Source of the DNA: Hymenobacter properus
GTDB taxonomy: Bacteria > Bacteroidota > Bacteroidia > Cytophagales > Hymenobacteraceae
Assembly: GCF_015694735.1 (NCBI RefSeq)
Contig: NZ_JADQDP010000007.1
Span: forward strand, 95,194-159,193
Direction: 5' to 3'
Length of the DNA: 64,000 nucleotides
Shown: positions 25,135-33,401 of the stretch, one piece after another
Layout of the letters: each line of letters starts with the position of its first letter
Numbering within the stretch: the first letter of the stretch is position 1
Notes under the pieces: generated by a model
The model's input: only the letters and a program-made list of their open reading frames with translations
Database searches by the model: none
What the model was told of the DNA's origin: nothing
Made by a program: the position numbers and the translations under genes

Positions 25135-25231
25135 AACGTCATGCAGAGCGCAGCGAAGCATCTTTACCGCTTCGTTGACTGATTGAATTAGCAAAGAGGT
25201 AAAGATGCTTCGCTGCGCTCTGCATGACGTT
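25135..25231. repeat. intergenic palindromic repeat, family 1, copy 6
   Basis: The arms contain ACGTCATGCAGAGCGCAGCG and AAGCATCTTTACC. The loop contains GACTGATTGAATTAGC. It is located between menD and menB, ending about five bases from the menD stop codon. Confidence 0.9.
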
Positions 25232-25234
25232 CTG

Positions 25235-27016
25235 TTAGAGTTTTGAAAAAGCCTTTTTAACAGCCGTTCGGTATTCCTCAAAAAACGCCGCGTTGGTCTT
25301 CGAGTCGGTGAAGACTTCCAGAATCGCCGCGCCGGTTTCGGCTGCAAAGAAAACCGGCAGCGCGGCTTCAAGTTCAGCGAAAGACGAAACCGGGAAGTAG
25401 CGCAGGTTAAAATCCTTGGCCGTGTTCTCGGCCGTGAGCAGCTGGCGCGTTTCAAAAAACTCGTCCAGCTCCGGCTGCTGCCGCGGCCCGTCGATGAGGC
25501 GGAAGATGCCGCCGCCGTGGTTGTTGAACAGCACCACCCGCAGATTGGGCGTGGGGTAGTTGTGCCAGAAGGCGTTGCGGTCGTAGAAAAACGCTACGTC
25601 GCCGGTGAGTAGTACCACGGGCCGCCCTGGCTGGGCCAGGGCGGCGCCCACGGCCGTGGAGTTGCAGCCGTCGATGCCGCTGGTGCCGCGGTTGGCGAAT
25701 ACCTCGATTTCGCGGTCCTTGGGCACGCCCAATATGTTGGTATAGCGCACGGCCATGCTGTTGGCGAGGTGCAGGGCGGTATAAAAAGGCAACTCTGCCA
25801 ATACCTGCCGGAAACCCGAAAATTCGTTGAAAGGCTGGGCTTTGGCAGTGAAGAATTTGTTCAGAAACTCGGCAGCCGCAGCGTCAGCTTGTTGCCAGGC
25901 AACGGTAAGTTCACTTGCACCCGAACCTGTATGGCCTTGTGCATCTGCGCTTCCGACGGGACTTGAACCTCCAGGGGTTGTGTTCTCACCAGTTTTCAAG
26001 GCCGCCAACTGATGGAAAAAACCAGCCGGCTCGACGCGAATGACGCGGGTGAGGGCGCGGAAGGTATCGGCCGCTTCGCCGTGCGCCAGAATGTGCCAAT
26101 GCGCGGCCGGTGCGGCATCGCGCAGAAATAGCTTCAGGCTTTTGGAAATCAACGACTGCCCGTAGGTAATGAGCAAATCCGGCCGCAAGTCGGCGCGGGC
26201 TTCTTTCGACAGGCCGGCCAGAAACACGTCTTGCTGCCCAATCACCATGTCGCCCAGCGGCAAGAGATTGGAAATAGTGTCGCCCACCACCACGGCACCA
26301 ACGGCCGTGGCAAATGCCGCCAGCGTGGCCTGCACTTCCGGATTAGCTGGGTGTTGGCCCGCTACCACCAGCACTTTTTTGGCCGTTTCTATCTCGCGCA
26401 GAAAAGCGGCTGCTTCGATGGCTGGCAGCACCGGCTCGGGCGTGGCTTCCAGCGTGATTTTTACGTCTTGGTCGTACTGGATTTCCTCGCCCGCCTTCGG
26501 ATAAAAAGGCTCCCGCAGCGGCACGTTCACCTGCACCGGCCCGGCGGGCGCGGCCTGCGCCAGGTTGATGGCCTCGTTTACGAGGCGCGCCGCATGCCAC
26601 TTGGCGTCGGCGTGCGAGGTATCGACCGGAAACTCGAACGCGCCTTTGGCGTGGGCACCGTAGAGATTGTGCTGCCGAATGGTTTGGCCGTCGAGCTGGT
26701 CTATCCATTCATTGGGCCGGTCGGCCGTGAAAACAACCAACGGAATGCGCTGGAAATAAGCCTCGGCCACAGCGGGTGCGTAGTTCAGCCCGGCGGTGCC
26801 GGAAGTGCACACCAGCGCCACCGCCCGGCGCTGCGCCTGCGCAATGCCCAGGCCAATGAAAGCGGCGGCCCGCTCATCCGGCACCACACGCACTTTCAAA
26901 CCCGGGTGGCGGGCAAATGCCAGCGTGAGCGGCGCCGAGCGGGAGCCCGGCGACAACACCACATCAGTAATGCCGTGGCGGGCGCAGATTTCGGCGATGT
27001 TATGAACGGCCTGCAT
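25235..27016 (-). CDS. menD: 2-succinyl-5-enolpyruvyl-6-hydroxy-3-cyclohexene-1-carboxylate synthase (MenD)
   Basis: A 593-residue thiamine-diphosphate enzyme. N-terminal signature TDVVLSPGSRSAPLTLAF, then VPDERAAAFIGLG and TSGTAGLNYAPAVAEA; the C-terminal TPP-binding part has NRGTSGIDGCNSTAVGAA, TGDVAFFYDRNAFWH and FNNHGGGIFRLIDG. It condenses isochorismate with 2-oxoglutarate in menaquinone biosynthesis. A low-complexity insert (about residues 343-375, GENTTPGGSSPVGSADAQGH...) separates the central and C-terminal domains and is probably lineage-specific. It lies between menF upstream and menB downstream. Confidence 0.95.
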   Translation of the reverse strand: MQAVHNIAEICARHGITDVVLSPGSRSAPLTLAFARHPGLKVRVVPDERAAAFIGLGIAQAQRRAVALVCTSGTAGLNYAPAVAEAYFQRIPLVVFTADRPNEWIDQLDGQTIRQHNLYGAHAKGAFEFPVDTSHADAKWHAARLVNEAINLAQAAPAGPVQVNVPLREPFYPKAGEEIQYDQDVKITLEATPEPVLPAIEAAAFLREIETAKKVLVVAGQHPANPEVQATLAAFATAVGAVVVGDTISNLLPLGDMVIGQQDVFLAGLSKEARADLRPDLLITYGQSLISKSLKLFLRDAAPAAHWHILAHGEAADTFRALTRVIRVEPAGFFHQLAALKTGENTTPGGSSPVGSADAQGHTGSGASELTVAWQQADAAAAEFLNKFFTAKAQPFNEFSGFRQVLAELPFYTALHLANSMAVRYTNILGVPKDREIEVFANRGTSGIDGCNSTAVGAALAQPGRPVVLLTGDVAFFYDRNAFWHNYPTPNLRVVLFNNHGGGIFRLIDGPRQQPELDEFFETRQLLTAENTAKDFNLRYFPVSSFAELEAALPVFFAAETGAAILEVFTDSKTNAAFFEEYRTAVKKAFSKL

Positions 27017-27051
27017 AGGCTGGTTTTATAGGTTTAAGGGTAAAGAAACCG

Positions 27052-27142
27052 GTCATGCTGAGCGCAGCCGAAGCATCTCGCGTGCAATAGTAAATGAATA
27101 GTAGTGCGGTAGAGATGCTTCGGCTGCGCTCAGCATGACGTT
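27052..27142. repeat. intergenic palindromic repeat, family 1, copy 7
   Basis: The arms contain GGTCATGCTGAGCGCAGCCG and AAGCATCTC. The left arm continues GCGTGCAATAG and the right GTGCGGTAGAG, so the innermost parts no longer match. The loop contains AGTAAATGAATAGTAG. It lies between menF and menD. Confidence 0.9.
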
Positions 27143-27144
27143 CT

Positions 27145-28386
27145 TTATGCTTCGTGCAGCACCGCGCTTACGGTTTGCATCTTCATCTGGGTTTCCTGCC
27201 ACTCCCGCGCCGGGTCCGAGTCGATGGTGAGGCCGGTGCCGGCGTAGAGCACCGCCTCAGTGGCGCGCACCTGCAGGCAGCGCAGGTTCACGAAGAGGCG
27301 GGAGATGCCGGGCGCAGCCACATTCACCGGGCCCAGGAAGCCGCTGTAGTAGGCGCGGTCGTAGCCCTCGTGCTGCTGCAAAAAGGCCAGCGCCGGGATT
27401 TTAGGCATGCCGCCCACGGCCGACGTCGGGTGCAGCAGCCGCAGCATGTCGGTGCCCAGCGAGGCGGGGTTGGGCACGTGCCGCAGGTCCACCTCAAAGT
27501 CGGTGCGCAGGTGCAGCAGTTGCCCGGCGGCCACGGTGCGTGGTCCGGTTTCTTGGTAATCGCGCAGTCGCAACTGCTTGAAACAGCTCACGATGTAGCG
27601 GGCCACCAGCGCCTGTTCCTCAATCTCCTTCTGCCGCCAGATGGCGTCCTGCGGCAGCAGGCCCGGTTTGAGCGGCTGCGTGCCCGCCAGCGCCATGGTG
27701 TGAAACTGCCCATCGGCCGTCACTTCGGCCAGTACCTCCGGCGAGGCGCCCAGCCAGGTGCCTACGCCCGGCGCGCTCACCAACGACACAAACGCCCGGG
27801 GGTACTTCTCGCTCAGCTCCGCGAAAGCCGCCAGCGGGTCGAACCCCGGTGGCAAGGGCCGTCGCGCCGCCCGCGACGACACCACCTTCACCACCGACTT
27901 CCCGGCAATGGCGGCCACGCCCGCCCGCACCAGCGCCGTGTACTCGGCCTCGGTGGCGCTGTGGGGCACAGGTTGCGTGCTGTGGTGCCAAGCCAGCTCG
28001 GCCAGCGGCGGCAGCGCCAGCCAGGCCGTGAGGCCGGGCACCAGCTCGCGGGCCGCCGGGGTCACGGCCACGATTTCGGGCTGGGCCAAGTCGTAGCGCA
28101 CGTCGGCCGGCAGGAATAGGGCCGGGTTGTGGTCGGAGTCGCGGAAGGGGAAGAAAGCGAAGCCAGCGGGCGCCTGCTCGTCGAGGGCCGGCGGCAGGCC
28201 TGTGTAGCTGGCCTCGAGCGAGCGGGCCACCAGCAGGCGCGGGTGCTCCTGGCCGGGCTCGCGCCAGATGGCCAGCGGCCGGCCGGTGCGCAGCGCGCCC
28301 GCTGCCAGGTGCCGCAGCCGGGCCGGGGCATCGAGCGCGGCGGCCGCAGCCGGCCAGGGCAGGTGCCGAAGTTGCGAGCCTGTCAT
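27145..28386 (-). CDS. menF: isochorismate synthase (MenF/EntC family)
   Basis: A 413-residue chorismate-binding enzyme. Conserved core blocks: KSVVKVVSSRAARR, PRAFVSLVSAPGVGTWLGASPE, the catalytic-region MALAGTQPLKPG, KEIEEQALVARYIV, LHPTSAVGGMPK, YDRAYYSGFLGPV and YAGTGLTIDSDPAREWQET. The N-terminal third is poorly conserved, as usual in this family. It converts chorismate to isochorismate, the first step of the menaquinone branch. Its ATG directly follows the stop codon of the upstream thioesterase with no intergenic base, so the two are co-transcribed and probably coupled. Confidence 0.93.
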   Translation of the reverse strand: MTGSQLRHLPWPAAAAALDAPARLRHLAAGALRTGRPLAIWREPGQEHPRLLVARSLEASYTGLPPALDEQAPAGFAFFPFRDSDHNPALFLPADVRYDLAQPEIVAVTPAARELVPGLTAWLALPPLAELAWHHSTQPVPHSATEAEYTALVRAGVAAIAGKSVVKVVSSRAARRPLPPGFDPLAAFAELSEKYPRAFVSLVSAPGVGTWLGASPEVLAEVTADGQFHTMALAGTQPLKPGLLPQDAIWRQKEIEEQALVARYIVSCFKQLRLRDYQETGPRTVAAGQLLHLRTDFEVDLRHVPNPASLGTDMLRLLHPTSAVGGMPKIPALAFLQQHEGYDRAYYSGFLGPVNVAAPGISRLFVNLRCLQVRATEAVLYAGTGLTIDSDPAREWQETQMKMQTVSAVLHEA

Positions 28387-28821
28387 CTAAACAGCTTTGG
28401 GGCCGGTGGCCGGCAGGTCAATCACGGCCATGGTAATGCGACTGATACACACCAGTGCGCCGCTTTCCTCGTGCGTGATGCGGATTTCCCACACCTGCGT
28501 GCTGCGGCCGATGTGCACCGGTGTGGCCCGCCCGCGCACCCAGCCGTCGCGTACCCCTTTGATGTGGTTGGCGTTGATTTCCAGCCCCACGCAGGCCTGT
28601 TTGCTGCGGTCGACGCGCAGGGCAGCGGCAATGCTGCCCAGGGTTTCGGCCAGGGCCACCGAGGCGCCGCCGTGCAGCAGGCCCATGGGCTGGTGGGTGC
28701 GGCCGTCCACCGGCATCCGGCCTTCGAGGTAGTCGGCGTGCACGTCCGTGATTTCCATGCCGAGGGCATCGGCCAGGGTGGGGCGGGAGGCAGTCCAGCG
28801 CCGTACTTCTTCCAGGGTCAT
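28387..28821 (-). CDS. menI: hotdog-fold thioesterase, probable 1,4-dihydroxy-2-naphthoyl-CoA hydrolase (MenI)
   Basis: A 144-residue PaaI/4HBT-family thioesterase. The hotdog signature is GLLHGGASVALAETLGSIAA, with the likely catalytic glutamate in ALAET, followed by CVGLEINANHIKGV and VWEIRITHEESGALVCISRIT. The YdiI/MenI subfamily removes CoA from DHNA-CoA. The position directly before isochorismate synthase in the men cluster strongly supports that substrate, although the assignment rests on context rather than a unique motif. Confidence 0.82.
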   Translation of the reverse strand: MTLEEVRRWTASRPTLADALGMEITDVHADYLEGRMPVDGRTHQPMGLLHGGASVALAETLGSIAAALRVDRSKQACVGLEINANHIKGVRDGWVRGRATPVHIGRSTQVWEIRITHEESGALVCISRITMAVIDLPATGPKAV

Positions 28822-28824
28822 GCT

Positions 28825-28943
28825 CAGTTGTTAGTTGCTCGTTGTCAGTTGTTAGGAATGGCCGCTGGTTGCTGGAGTATTCGTTGCTGACCGACAGTAG
28901 GCCAGAGCCACTGCCGACAACTAACAACAAGCAACTAACAACT
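28825..28943. repeat. palindromic repeat, family 3 (GTTAGTTGCTCGTTGTCAGTTG type), copy 1
   Basis: The left arm contains CAGTTGTTAGTTGCTCGTTG and the right arm CAACTAACAACAAGCAACTA, separated by a GC-richer loop. It lies in the divergent gap between the men operon and the histidine phosphatase. Confidence 0.85.
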
Positions 28944-29004
28944 CTTCCACATCCCCGTACTTTGAGGGAATGTTGACCGATTGTTACGCAAAACTACACG
29001 CAAC

Positions 29005-29628
29005 GTGAGGCCCCGAACCATTTTCCTGCTCCGCCACGGCCAGACCGATTTCAATGTGCGCGGCATCGTGCAGGGCAGCGGCGTCGATTCGAGCCTGAAC
29101 GAGACCGGCCAGCGCCAGGCCGCCCAGTTTTTTGCCGCTTACGGCCACGTGCCTTTCGATAAGGTCTACACGTCCACCCTGCGACGCACCCACGAGTCGG
29201 TGCAGCAGTTCCTCGAACTGGGCCTGCCCCACGAAGCCCACGCCGGCCTCAACGAAATCAGCTGGGGCGTGCGCGAGGGCACGCGCATCACCATGGAAGA
29301 GGACGCCGAATACCGCCAGGTGCTGGCCAACTGGCTGGCCGGCAACACCCACGCCCGCCTCACCGGGGGCGAAAGCCCCGAGGAAGTGGCCGCCCGCCAA
29401 CGCCCCTTCATCGAGTTGCTTAAGTCCCGTGAAAATGAGCAAACCGTGCTGGTCTGCATGCACGGCCGGGCCATGCGCGTGATGCTTTGCCAACTCCTCA
29501 ACTACCCACTGAGCTGCATGGAGGGCTTTGAGCACAGCAACTTATGCCTATATAAGCTGGAATACACCGGGTCGATGTTCACGATTAAGAACTTTCTGGA
29601 CGTATCGCACTTGCAGGCAACCAAATAA
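29005..29628 (+). CDS. histidine phosphatase family protein (phosphoglycerate-mutase-like)
   Basis: A protein of about 207 residues from GTG 29005 (a TTG at 28981 is the alternative; no in-frame ATG precedes the fold). The phosphohistidine motif FLLRHGQTDFN is near the N-terminus. Other family motifs are YTSTLRRTHESVQQF, LNEISWGVREG and VLVCMHGRAMRVMLCQLL with the second catalytic His. The branch contains cobalamin-pathway phosphatases and broad-specificity phosphatases; the substrate is not evident. It is cytoplasmic. Confidence 0.88.
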   Translation: MRPRTIFLLRHGQTDFNVRGIVQGSGVDSSLNETGQRQAAQFFAAYGHVPFDKVYTSTLRRTHESVQQFLELGLPHEAHAGLNEISWGVREGTRITMEEDAEYRQVLANWLAGNTHARLTGGESPEEVAARQRPFIELLKSRENEQTVLVCMHGRAMRVMLCQLLNYPLSCMEGFEHSNLCLYKLEYTGSMFTIKNFLDVSHLQATK

Positions 29629-29635
29629 TTGCCTC

Positions 29636-29712
29636 TCATCCTGAGCGCAGCGAAGGACCTTACCACGTTGGAAATTCTGACGTGTAAGGTCCTTCGCTGC
29701 GCTCAGGATGAC
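29636..29712. repeat. intergenic palindromic repeat, family 1, copy 8 (CATCCTGAGCGCAGCGAAGG sub-type)
   Basis: The arms contain TCATCCTGAGCGCAGCGAAG and GACCTTAC with an almost perfect complement. The core GAGCGCAGCGAAG is shared with the other copies, but the outer and inner parts differ (CATCCT, GGACCTTA). Confidence 0.88.
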
Positions 29713-29753
29713 AGATTCTAACCAACGCTGCTTATATTCTCCCGGCAATAACA

Positions 29754-29784
29754 TTGCCCCCGCCAACTTTTCCGGCTAATTTTG
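29754..29784 (+). promoter_or_regulatory. Bacteroidota-type promoter of the PDH E2 gene
   Basis: TTG (29754-29756) and TAATTTTG (29777-29784) are separated by 20 bases, matching the TTG / TAnnTTTG consensus in sequence and spacing. It lies 30 bases before ATG 29815 and supports that start. Confidence 0.65.
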
Positions 29785-29814
29785 GCCTTCTCAACCCTAG
29801 CGCTTCTATATCCG

Positions 29815-31548
29815 ATGGCCGAAATCATAAAAATGCCCAAAATGAGCGACACGATGACCGAAGGTGTCATCGCGGCCTGGCTCAAAAAAGTGGGTGATAA
29901 AGTTAAATCCGGGGACATCCTGGCCGAAGTCGAGACCGACAAAGCCACCATGGAGCTGGAAAACTACGAAGATGGTACCCTGCTCTACATCGGCCCCAAA
30001 GAGAAGGACGCCGTTCCGGTTGACGGTATTCTGGCCATCGTAGGCAAAGAAGGCGAAGACATTTCCGGCCTGTTGAACGGCCAGAGCGGCGGTGCCGCTC
30101 CGGCCGCAGCACCCGCCCCGGCTGCTCCCGCTGCCGAAGCGCCTAAAGCTGCACCCGCACCTGCTCCGGCTCCCGCGCCGGCCCCTGCTGCAGCTCCGGC
30201 TGCCCCTAATGGCAAGAAAGCCACCGTGGTGCGCATGCCCAAAATGAGCGACACGATGACCGAAGGCACCATTGCCTCCTGGCTGAAAAACGTGGGCGAT
30301 AAGGTGAAATCGGGCGATATTCTGGCCGAAGTCGAAACCGACAAGGCTACGATGGAGCTGGAAAACTACGAAGACGGCACTCTGCTCTACACCGGCCCCA
30401 AAGCCGGCGAAGCCGTAGCTGTAGACGGCATTCTCGCCATCATCGGCGAAGAAGGTGCCGACATTCAGGCTCTGCTCGGCGGTGGCCAGAGCAGCGGTGC
30501 TCCCCAGGCTGTCGTTCAGGATTCACGAACCGAAAACGCTGAGCGTCCGGCCGAAATGCAGGCCGAGGAAAAAGCCATCAGCCAAGCTGCCCCCGCCGCT
30601 CCGGCCAATAACGGCCGCATCCTGGCCTCGCCGCTGGCCAAGAGCATCGCCAAAGAAAAAGGCATCAACCTCTCCCAAATAGTGGGCAGTGGCGACAACG
30701 GCCGCATCGTGCAGCGCGACGTAGAGAACTTCCAGCCCGGTGCCGCCGCTCCGGCCGCTGCTTCCGCGCCGCAAGCTGCTCCCGCGGCTGCGCCCGCCCC
30801 GGCTGCGCCACAAGCCGCTGCTCCGGCTCCGGCCCCCGCGCCGGCTGCCAGCGCTCCGGCTTCGACCGACACCTACACCGACACGCCCGTGTCGCAGATG
30901 CGCAAGGTGATTGCCAAGCGCCTGTCCGAGAGCCTGTTTACGGCTCCGCATTTCTATCTCACGATGGAAATCAACATGGACAAGGCCATGGAAGCCCGCG
31001 TGAAGCTCAACGAGCTGTCGCCGGTGAAACTGAGCTTCAACGACCTGGTGATTAAGTCGGCGGCCATTGCCCTGCGCTCGCACCCGGCCGTGAACTCCTC
31101 GTGGCTGGGCGACCGGATTCGTCAAAACAAGGTTATTAACATCGGCGTAGCCGTGGCCGTGGACGAAGGTCTGCTGGTGCCGGTTATCCGCAATGCCGAT
31201 GGCAAGGGCCTGGCTACCATCGCTACCGAGGTGAAGGAACTGGCTGGCAAAGCCAAGAGCAAGAAGCTGCAGCCGGCCGAGTGGGAGGGCAGCACCTTCA
31301 CCATCTCGAACCTGGGCATGTTCGGCATCGACGAATTCACCGCCATCATTAACCCGCCGGATGCCTGCATCCTGGCCGTGGGCGGCATCAAGCAAACTGC
31401 CATTGTGAAAGACGGCGCGCTGGCCATCGGCAACATCATGAAGGTGACGCTGAGCTGCGACCACCGCGTGGTGGATGGCGCCACCGGCGCGGCCTTCCTG
31501 CAAACGCTGAAAAGCCTGCTGGAAGACCCCATGCGCTTGATGATTTGA
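29815..31548 (+). CDS. pyruvate dehydrogenase complex dihydrolipoamide acetyltransferase (E2)
   Basis: A 577-residue E2 subunit. There are two N-terminal lipoyl domains with modified lysines Lys43 and Lys177, both in ETDKATMELENYEDGT. Pro/Ala linkers follow each domain. An E3-binding domain (about 272-307, LASPLAKSIAKEKGI ... GSGDNGRIVQRDVE) comes next, then the catalytic domain with SNLGMFGIDEFTAIINPP and the active-site CDHRVVDGATGAAFL. ATG 29815 is the family start, downstream of a good promoter. It transfers acetyl groups to CoA. The E1 and E3 genes are not in the window. Confidence 0.95.
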   Translation: MAEIIKMPKMSDTMTEGVIAAWLKKVGDKVKSGDILAEVETDKATMELENYEDGTLLYIGPKEKDAVPVDGILAIVGKEGEDISGLLNGQSGGAAPAAAPAPAAPAAEAPKAAPAPAPAPAPAPAAAPAAPNGKKATVVRMPKMSDTMTEGTIASWLKNVGDKVKSGDILAEVETDKATMELENYEDGTLLYTGPKAGEAVAVDGILAIIGEEGADIQALLGGGQSSGAPQAVVQDSRTENAERPAEMQAEEKAISQAAPAAPANNGRILASPLAKSIAKEKGINLSQIVGSGDNGRIVQRDVENFQPGAAAPAAASAPQAAPAAAPAPAAPQAAAPAPAPAPAASAPASTDTYTDTPVSQMRKVIAKRLSESLFTAPHFYLTMEINMDKAMEARVKLNELSPVKLSFNDLVIKSAAIALRSHPAVNSSWLGDRIRQNKVINIGVAVAVDEGLLVPVIRNADGKGLATIATEVKELAGKAKSKKLQPAEWEGSTFTISNLGMFGIDEFTAIINPPDACILAVGGIKQTAIVKDGALAIGNIMKVTLSCDHRVVDGATGAAFLQTLKSLLEDPMRLMI

Positions 31549-31551
31549 TTT

Positions 31552-31654
31552 TTTAGTTGTCAGTTGCTAGTTGTCAGTTGTCAGGTCATCGTAAGCTGGC
31601 CCGGCAACTGACTTCTGCTTTTACTAACAACTGACAATAAGCAACTGACAACAA
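31552..31654. repeat. palindromic repeat, family 3, copy 2
   Basis: The left arm contains AGTTGTCAGTTGCTAGTTGT and the right arm ACTGACAATAAGCAACTGAC. It fills the gap between the E2 gene and hslV, ending about five bases before the hslV ATG. Confidence 0.87.
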
Positions 31655-31659
31655 ATGCA

Positions 31660-32199
31660 ATGACCAGAATCCGCTCTACTACCGTCCTCGGCATCCGGCA
31701 CAACGGCGAAATTGCCGTGGGCGCCGACGGCCAGGCTACCATGGACAAGCACGTGGCTAAAAACAACGTGCGCAAAATCCGTAAGCTCGGCGAGGGCAAG
31801 GTTGTGACCGGCTTTGCCGGTTCCACGGCCGATGCCTTCATGCTACTCGACCGCTTCGAGGAGAAGCTGACCAGCTACGGCGGCAACCTCAAGCGCGCCG
31901 CCATCGAGCTGGCCAAGGACTGGCGCAAAGACCAGTACCTGCGCAAGCTGGAAGCCATGATGGTGGTAGCCGATAAGGACGAACTGCTCATCATCAGCGG
32001 CACCGGCGATGTGCTGGAACCCGACTCCGACGTGGCTGCCATCGGCTCCGGCGCTATGTATGCGCAGGCTGCTGCGCTAGCCCTCAAAAAGCACGCGCCC
32101 CACCTCTCGGCCCGGCAAATGGTGGAAGAAGGCCTGCACATCGCAGCCGATATCTGCATCTACACCAATCATAATTTAATGATTGAGTCGCCGGCATAA
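31660..32199 (+). CDS. hslV: ATP-dependent protease subunit HslV
   Basis: A 179-residue proteasome-like peptidase. A six-residue propeptide (MTRIRS) precedes the catalytic threonine of TTVLGIRHNG. Other family blocks are VAVGADGQATMD-like GADGQATMDKHVAKNNVRKIRKL, VTGFAGSTADAF, AIGSGAMYAQAAALAL and ICIYTNHNL. It forms the double-hexameric protease that works with the unfoldase HslU (ClpY). hslU is not adjacent here, unlike in many bacteria. Confidence 0.95.
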   Translation: MTRIRSTTVLGIRHNGEIAVGADGQATMDKHVAKNNVRKIRKLGEGKVVTGFAGSTADAFMLLDRFEEKLTSYGGNLKRAAIELAKDWRKDQYLRKLEAMMVVADKDELLIISGTGDVLEPDSDVAAIGSGAMYAQAAALALKKHAPHLSARQMVEEGLHIAADICIYTNHNLMIESPA

Positions 32200-32220
32200 G
32201 TGAGCTGTAAGAGCAACCAC

Positions 32221-32334
32221 AACGTCATGCCGAGCGTAGCCGAGGCATCTCGCGTGCGCAGCGTAATCCAATCGGTTCACGGATTTTGATTACCACCACA
32301 AGCGAGATGCCTCGGCTGCGCTCGGCATGACGTT
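32221..32334. repeat. intergenic palindromic repeat, family 1, copy 9
   Basis: The left arm has CGTCATGCCGAGCGTAGCCG and the right arm CGGCTGCGCTCGGCATGACG, with one uncompensated base change. The loop contains TCACGGATTTTGATTACCACC, nearly identical to that of copy 3. Confidence 0.9.
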
Positions 32335-32372
32335 CAACTGAACCCAAATAGAAAACAACCCCCCATTTCTCC

Positions 32373-33344
32373 ATGCAAGTAACCAACTTCCTCCGCCACC
32401 ACTTTCGCCACTTCAACGCCGCTGCCCTCATCGACGCGGCCGATGGCTACAACAAGCACCTGGCCGATGGCGGCAAGATGATGATAACCCTGGCCGGTGC
32501 CATGAGCACCGCCGAACTGGGTATTCAGCTGGCCGAACTTATTCGGCAGGATAAGGTGCAGATTATCAGCTGCACCGGCGCCAACCTCGAAGAAGATATC
32601 TTCAACCTCGTGGCCCACGACTTCTACGAGCGGGTGCCGCACTACCGCGACCTCACCGCCGCCGACGAGCACGAGCTGCTGAAGCGCCACATGAACCGCG
32701 TGACCGATACCTGCATCCCCGAGGAGGAAGCCATGCGCCGCATCGAGCACACCGTGCTCAAGCACTGGGAAAAAGCCGACCAAGCCGGCGAGTCGTATTT
32801 CCCGCACGAATTCTTCTACCAGATTTTGAAGTCGGGCGACCTGGAGCAGTACTACCAGATTGACCCCAAACACTCCTGGATGCTGGCTGCGGCCGAGAAA
32901 AACCTGCCCATCATCTGCCCCGGTTGGGAAGACTCTACGCTCGGCAACATCTACGCCGGCCACGTGATTTCGGGCGACATCAAGAACGTGCACACCATGA
33001 AGACGGGCATCCAGTACATGATGTATCTGGCCGACTGGTACACCAACACCGCCACCGAGGAAAGCAAGGTAGGCTTCTTCCAGATTGGCGGCGGCATTGC
33101 CGGCGACTTCCCCATCTGCGTGGTGCCCATGCTGCACCAGGACCTGCAGCGCCACGACGTGCCGCTGTGGGGCTATTTCTGCCAGATTTCGGACTCCACC
33201 ACCAGCTACGGCAGCTACTCCGGCGCTGTGCCCAACGAGAAAATCACCTGGGGCAAGCTGGGCGAGAAAACGCCGAAATTCATCATCGAGTCGGACGCTA
33301 CCATCGTGGCGCCGTTGGTGTTCGCCATTGTGCTGGGGCAGTAG
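32373..33344 (+). CDS. deoxyhypusine synthase-like protein
   Basis: A 323-residue member of the deoxyhypusine synthase fold family. It has LAGAMSTAELGIQLAELIRQ, ISCTGANLEEDIFNLV, CPGWEDSTLGNIYAGHV, FQIGGGIAGDFPICVVPML and the catalytic-lysine region PNEKITWGKLG followed by IESDATIVAPLVFA. In archaea and eukaryotes the enzyme modifies eIF5A using spermidine. Bacterial homologues lack that target and some make homospermidine or related polyamines. Which reaction applies here cannot be read from sequence alone. Confidence 0.9.
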   Translation: MQVTNFLRHHFRHFNAAALIDAADGYNKHLADGGKMMITLAGAMSTAELGIQLAELIRQDKVQIISCTGANLEEDIFNLVAHDFYERVPHYRDLTAADEHELLKRHMNRVTDTCIPEEEAMRRIEHTVLKHWEKADQAGESYFPHEFFYQILKSGDLEQYYQIDPKHSWMLAAAEKNLPIICPGWEDSTLGNIYAGHVISGDIKNVHTMKTGIQYMMYLADWYTNTATEESKVGFFQIGGGIAGDFPICVVPMLHQDLQRHDVPLWGYFCQISDSTTSYGSYSGAVPNEKITWGKLGEKTPKFIIESDATIVAPLVFAIVLGQ

Positions 33345-33367
33345 TTTTCTGGCTTATGCACATGAAT

Positions 33368-33401
33368 AAAAAATGCCGCTAAGTATTAGCGGCATTTTTT
33401 A
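33368..33401. terminator. bidirectional terminator
   Basis: AAAAAATGCCGCTAA and TTAGCGGCATTTTTT form a nine-base-pair stem flanked by A and T runs. It serves the deoxyhypusine synthase-like gene and the convergent small gene at 33402. Confidence 0.85.

Noticed and set aside
25960..25990. tRNA-like string GGGACTTGAACCTCC on the plus strand
   Set aside because: It resembles the complement of a T-arm, but no cloverleaf can be built and it lies inside the menD coding sequence.
31660..32199. Looking for hslU next to hslV
   Set aside because: Neither neighbour is an AAA+ unfoldase; hslU must be elsewhere in the genome.
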